Assembly (NCBI GenBank): GCA_013115135.1
Contig: JABANP010000681.1
Coordinates: 1 to 22,953, forward strand
Length of the DNA: 22,953 nt
Reading direction: 5' to 3'
DNA from: Perkinsus olseni
Lineage: Eukaryota; Perkinsozoa; Perkinsida; Perkinsidae
Shown here one piece after another: positions 19,279-22,953 of the stretch. Position numbers and translations under genes: made by a program. The notes under the pieces are model-generated. The model was not told the origin of the DNA, did no database searches, and saw nothing but the letters and a program-made list of their open reading frames with translations. Numbering within the stretch: the first letter of the stretch is position 1; every line of letters begins with the position of its first letter.

Positions 19279-19351
19279 GCCTTCTTAGCTTAGTTGGTAG
19301 AGCACCCGCTTAGTAAGCGGGAGGTCGTCGGTTCAACTTCGGCAGAAGGCT
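19279..19351 (+). tRNA. tRNA-Thr (anticodon AGU), copy 1
   Basis: The 73-nt cloverleaf has acceptor GCCTTCT/AGAAGGC, D arm GCTT..AGTTGGTAG.AGC, anticodon stem CCCGC/GCGGG with loop TTAGTAA (anticodon AGT at 19312-19314), and T arm GTCGG-TTCAACT-TCGGC. Compared with copy 2 the T stem has a T at its 3' side (G-T pair), and the rest is identical. A TTCTTTT terminator for RNA polymerase III follows. No CCA is encoded, as in eukaryotes. Confidence 0.95.
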
Positions 19352-19537
19352 TCTTTTATTTACCCTATTCTTTGATTGTATATAGCGCTAAGACATTTCT
19401 TTGCGGAGAACTGTAGTCATGCGATTTGTGTTTCCATGGCACTTGGTGAAGGTGAGCCAGGCGAGTTAAAGTGGCCAAGCGTCGAGTTTTTGGTATTTTA
19501 CTGTTGCAAGGGAGCCGTTATGCAAATCGAGACGCAG

Positions 19538-19610
19538 GCCTTCTTAGCTTAGTTGGTAGAGCACCCGCTTAGTAAGCGGGAGGTCGTCGGTTCAACTCCG
19601 GCAGAAGGCT
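19538..19610 (+). tRNA. tRNA-Thr (anticodon AGU), copy 2
   Basis: This is the same 73-nt cloverleaf as copy 1, with anticodon AGT and a better paired T arm (GTCGG-TTCAACT-CCGGC). The T run after it is only TTTT (with the discriminator T), enough for Pol III termination. The A-box (TAGCTTAGTTGG) and B-box (GGTTCAACTCC) are intact. Confidence 0.96.
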
Positions 19611-19949
19611 TTTGTTGTTGACTATTCTTTGATTGTATATTGCACTAAGCCTCGATGGCTTCCAGTTGGGCTTAGCCTTCTCTTTGCGGAGACCTGTCAT
19701 CATGCCGTGACACACTTGGAACCCAGCAACCTTTCAGCACTATGTAACATCTGTATCATTGCAATTATAGGCGTCACGGATACGTTCAATCGCTGTCATC
19801 TTTTAAGCGGTGGCTAGAACCTGCCAGAAAGCGAGAAAGCTAAAGCATAATGGATGTGCGTAGCAGATTCGGCAATGATGCACGAAGGAACGGGCTCCAC
19901 CAACGATGCGTCACACGGGACTCGAACTACGGCAGAGACACTATGTTAT
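19611..19949. other. Spacer after tRNA genes, no gene seen
   Basis: The first 95 nt belong to the tandem duplication and its partial third unit. The rest shows no coding frame. It is the 3' flank of the minus-strand membrane-protein gene. Confidence 0.4.
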
Positions 19950-20936
19950 TCAGGGCGAAATGACGGTTCGCGACTTACCGCTGAACGCTCTGAATGTCTC
20001 CCGGCGGCCGTCGCGACCAACAGCGCCATAGTCGTTTATCCCGCTACGCGACGCCGCACTCAGCCTCTGCGATACTCTGTGCTCCACTGACACCGCATAG
20101 GTCGGCACGAACTGCTCGAAGAAGTAGTCGCTCTGAACCCTGTAGGCCAGGACCTGCCACGGCATCGGCGTACCGGCCAGTCATACCAAACCCACCTACC
20201 GCAGTGATGAAGCTGATCCCCATGAAAACCACTGACAAAATGAGTACACCGGAAGCGAGATTATAGATAAATGCCGGATACTCTATTGACCTGCCGTCGT
20301 GGGTTTCAACAGTAATCGTCTGAGCAAGTACGAGCACTCCTGGAGCGCTCTAGTGCGCGTAGCCGCGTCCTGCTCACCTCGACGCCTATGGCAAAAAGCC
20401 TGGAGGGCCTGCGGTCCGTGCCGATGGCACGAAGGAGTAACCTGAAGTGATTCAGCGAGGCATGGGCTCACTACCATACATGGTGAAAAGAAGACCCACT
20501 CGATGAAATCGAAGAAGGCATTCAGTCCAGCAAAAACGGCATACATCGCGCAATGGGAGATGTGCATCTTGCATCTGAGACGAGAAGTAAACCAGCGTTT
20601 GATCAGTTGACCTACTCAGGCCCAGCTAGGTAAGCTGCGTAGCTCCCCAGTACGCAAAGAACTAATCCTGCCCATACTTGCCGCGTGTAGAGCCGACCAA
20701 TCACGCCTGAAGGAATACCATGCGAGGGAAGCTCGAGACGGGTCTCTCACAGGCAAGCATGACGAAGGCGCAAATCCCCATGATGACCCGAAGAATCTTC
20801 ACTTTGCCTGACAACGATGACGGAAGTAACACGCCGGGATGATTTCTCGGTGTGGACCTTTTATCGTAGGCGGCAAGTCCACGTCATAATTATCATCGTA
20901 AAGCAGAGGATTAGGAGAAGTCGCCCTCGCAGCCAT
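19950..20936 (-). CDS. Four-pass membrane protein, family unknown
   Basis: Predicted exons (minus) are 20936-20858, 20807-20751, 20706-20616, 20574-20378, 20339-20200 and 20153-19950, giving 255 residues. Introns of 50, 44, 41, 38 and 46 nt are GT...AG and keep phase. The start ATG lies 6 nt after an acceptor-like ATCTAG. The acidic N terminus (MAARATSPNPLLYDDNYDVD) is followed by KGKVKILR and four hydrophobic segments: about residues 33-47, 55-73, 83-100 and 164-188. The loop after segment 3, rich in Cys and His, is the least certain part; alternative splicing choices exist there. The polar C-terminal tail of about 65 residues contains SDYFFEQFVPTY and many Arg and Ser. The topology resembles tetraspan vesicle or organelle membrane proteins, but I do not recognise a family. 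It follows the STPGR gene on the same strand by under 200 nt. Confidence 0.75.
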
Positions 20937-20942
20937 CGGGCC

Positions 20943-20960
20943 CTAGATAGGGTGGTAGAA
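20943..20960 (-). promoter_or_regulatory. Probable trans-splice acceptor before membrane-protein gene
   Basis: On the minus strand TACCACCCTATCTAG ends at 20943, 6 nt before the ATG at 20936. It lies in the short gap after the STPGR gene, as expected if both are processed from a shared precursor. Confidence 0.45.
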
Positions 20961-21103
20961 CAACCCAAGCTGGGACACTGTAATCGCTGGCGGTGACTTC
21001 TATTGACCAACGCAGCTCCAAAGAACGGCTTGAACATCGATGATTGACACATCGGAATACTACGAAGGAACAACATGTACCAAGGCCACAACTTCACTGC
21101 CAC

Positions 21104-22753
21104 TTAACAATCGATTTCGCTCGAGGCAGAGTCGGATGGTGGCACCTGAAACGGTTGAACGCGTTTGGAGAAGAATGATAAATCCACTAGAGCCCACCTA
21201 GGCTTAGCCCAGCTACCCGATGGCCCCGTGTCACCTGGGGTCTGCACCAGGAACGTTTTCGCCTGAACATCGCCAAGCCATCGCCGGCCGCGTTGATCCC
21301 CGCGGCTCACTTTCTGGTCTCGAGTGGCAGTCCCAAAGCCGAATGTAGGTGCATTAGAGTTGCGCGACTCATGCTGTGGCCCAATGCCTGAGGATGGAAA
21401 CGTCGTCCAATCTAGCCAACTTCCAGCTTCCCGTACTGCTGACAACACTCCGCGTCGTGAGGTCTCCTTTGCCGCTGGCTGGGACCGGAATTCTCTGAAA
21501 AGGGATCGGTACGAGAAAGTTGATTAACTCAATCATACCCTGAGGGTATTACCCTCCCATCTATCTACCACCCGAAGGCCATCTCAGTCTAGCGATTACC
21601 TGATTGCGTTCAGCAACCCTTCGAGCCTTACTGAAGCTATATGTTGACAGGTTGCGCCTGAAATGACCGGATCCTTGTAGCGCACCTTGACATGAGTCTC
21701 TTGTATTACCTCTGACTGAGGTACTGCGTTCCTACGCTCGGCGGCAGAGGATACGTCCCCGGGCCTACCACCGGCGGTGTTTGGCATTCTGAAGCCAGTA
21801 TCTGCGTACGCAAGGAATCCCATATACTGGACACGACATCCAGAGTCTTCTTCCAAGGGCCGCTTTAGAACCCCGATGCCCACTTCATACACGATAAGAG
21901 GGAGAAATGGTATTGAATCGAGTGACGTTCAAAAGGACGCCCCACCACCGATGAGTCTAACCTTAGTTTTGCTTCCGAGTGTTATCTGGGGGACCCGAGG
22001 TATTCCACTGGTGTGTCTACTGTCAGGGTTGTATGCTGTGGGACCTGGAGATGCCTTGCCGTAGAAGGCTGGCGCGTGGTTCCTGCACAGCAGTCGTACG
22101 GGGGGGGCTCCATACAGGACGAGTTGTCAGGGATGAGAGGAGTTCATAGGAGTTCCCTCTTCCTCACTTCATTATGGTAGCATTCTTAATCTGCCCTTTA
22201 GGGTCTGTACCAAAGACCGTTCCTTTCACCGCTGGGTACTTGAATGCTTGGGAGTCCACTAACGCATTAGTCAGATCGATTGAAGCATCTGAAAAGAATC
22301 CGCCCAGGCCAAATTTTGAGTGCGCTCGACCGCGGTGCTGCAACACAGTGGTGAACTCGACGATGACGTAGCATACCTGGGTAACGTTTTCCCGGGGAGG
22401 GGCGTTGTGGGGCTGTGCCGAAGGTGTAGCTATGGTCTTCGTTTTGGCTCTCAAGACGGTATACAGGCCCCGTCGAGCACCTGCGTTAGTGGAGGTTAAA
22501 TGCCTTCCCGTTGTCGCTATCCTGAGCGTACCTCGGGGGCATCAGCTTCTCGTGATCTTTCGATATGAACAGCTTCTCCCGGGCGTCCCTGGTGCCGAGT
22601 CCGAAGGAGTAGGATGGCCGGGTAGGCTTCAAGCTTTCCTTCTGATGGCCAACCCTGAATGAGCTCCCTTAGAGATGAGTCGCTGCCGGTCTTAGGGCCT
22701 TACGCTGAGACACTGAATGAGTCCGCAGGTTGGGAAACTGTTGCTGTCGCCAT
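21104..22753 (-). CDS. Sperm-tail PG-rich (STPGR/SHIPPO-like) repeat protein
   Basis: Predicted exons (minus) are 22753-22704, 22654-22532, 22480-22377, 22324-22168, 22082-21962, 21862-21835, 21788-21710, 21657-21600, 21494-21437, 21387-21311 and from 21262. Introns are mostly 46-52 nt (also 85, 99 and 105) and in phase. The STPGR pattern, short Pro-Gly-Pro-Gly-x-Tyr turns alternating with aromatic-Phe-Gly-x-x-x-Arg/Lys blocks, recurs: PSYSFGLGTRDAREK, STGPVYRLES, YTFGTAPQRP, SKFGLGG, TVFGTDPKGQ, SPGPTAYNPD, ITLGSKTK, VVGPGTYPLPPS, TYSFSKARR and PTFGFGTATRDQK. Members of this family bind microtubules or lie inside flagellar doublets, so a flagellum or cytoskeleton role is likely. The 3' end is uncertain: an open frame ends SDSASSEIDC at 21104, but a donor-like site at 21234 or 21192 could lead to another ending. 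Exons 6 and 4 boundaries are also tentative. Confidence 0.8.
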
Positions 22754-22755
22754 GG

Positions 22756-22780
22756 CTGGATAGTGCAGAGAATTTGCAAA
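22756..22780 (-). promoter_or_regulatory. Probable trans-splice acceptor before STPGR gene
   Basis: TTTTTTGCAAATTCTCTGCACTATCCAG (minus; given in two parts, T-run then CTATCCAG) ends at 22756, only 2 nt before the ATG. It has a strong pyrimidine tract. Confidence 0.5.
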
Positions 22781-22953
22781 AAATACGGCATCGGGAAGAC
22801 TTCGACGATCTTGCGCTGTGATTATCGCGCACGCAATGTTGATCGATCACTTTCGAGGTCTCAATACAGCACTTGCGAAAGCTGCGCGGTAGCGCGGGTT
22901 CGATACTATATTACTGTGACGCCGGGCGTGCGCGATACGCAACGGTTGTCCCT
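22781..22953. other. Right-hand edge, no gene seen
   Basis: This is upstream sequence of the minus-strand STPGR gene. No open frame or exon could be supported before the window ends. Confidence 0.4.

Larger units (their letters stand above)
19152..19704. repeat. Tandem duplication carrying tRNA-Thr
   Basis: Copy 1 (about 19152-19395) and copy 2 (about 19423-19650) share GATTTGTGTTTC, TGGCACTTGGTGAAGG, CTGTTGCAA.GGAGCC, TTATGCAAATCG, the whole tRNA and CTATTCTTTGATTGTATAT. The tRNA starts are 259 nt apart. A partial third piece (TCTTTGCGGAGA.CTGT near 19679) repeats the junction at 19398. Flanks have diverged much more than the tRNA genes. Confidence 0.9.

Noticed and set aside
19905..19940. 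A tRNA B-box-like sequence on the minus strand (GTTCGAGTCCC)
   Set aside because: No matching acceptor stem, D arm or anticodon arm could be folded around it. It also overlaps the 3' end of a spliced coding gene.
1..22953. CRISPR arrays, bacterial operons or prophage
   Set aside because: Spliced genes, Pol III tRNA genes without encoded CCA and an LTR element show that the DNA is eukaryotic; no direct-repeat/spacer array is present.

Overview
The window is nuclear DNA from a eukaryote, most likely a trans-splicing alveolate protist such as Perkinsus. This attribution is inference, as no marker gene settles it. It rests on genes broken by very short GT-AG introns (mostly 38-75 nt), a 3' splice-acceptor-like AG 2-16 nt upstream of nearly every inferred start codon, Pol III tRNA genes, and a mix of LTR retroelement, Mutator-like transposase and lineage-specific paralogs. 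Almost every gene had to be assembled from exons in different frames by matching GT/AG sites and codon phase. Exon boundaries are therefore predictions.

Layout. 1-5547: a Ty3/Gypsy-like LTR retrotransposon on the minus strand (144 bp LTR, gag with two CCHC knuckles, protease, RT, RNase H, integrase), decayed by several frameshifts. 5596-6951 (+): a six-exon gene for ribosomal protein bL21m, starting 48 bp beyond the LTR. 7171-8747 (+): a six-exon SLC35-type nucleotide-sugar transporter. 8867-9298 (-): a weakly supported hypothetical ORF. 9862-10992 (+) and 17874-18986 (+): two intronless paralogs of an unrecognised, possibly F-box plus beta-propeller-like family. 11541-14008 (+): a multi-exon gene joining a MULE transposase core to a C-terminal Ulp1/C48-type protease domain. 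14317-16612: a 2.3 kb (CTCA)n tract. 19279-19351 and 19538-19610: two tRNA-Thr(AGU) genes in a tandem duplication. 20936-19950 (-): a six-exon four-pass membrane protein. 22753-21104 (-): a gene of about 11 exons for a sperm-tail PG-rich (STPGR/SHIPPO-like) repeat protein, probably flagellar or cytoskeletal.

How the parts relate. The host genes look like unrelated housekeeping and cell-biological genes, not one pathway. Same-strand neighbours lie close together (bL21m to transporter 219 nt; STPGR to membrane protein about 170 nt), as expected where mRNAs are trimmed by trans-splicing. The middle (9-19 kb) is the dynamic part: transposase gene, duplicated paralogs, large microsatellite, foldback palindromes and duplicated tRNA genes.

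Most notable observations: the recurrent acceptor-before-ATG pattern; the transposase-protease gene with an in-frame foldback next to its first catalytic aspartate and a possible intronised frameshift; the retroelement sitting against the bL21m acceptor; and the zoned microsatellite.
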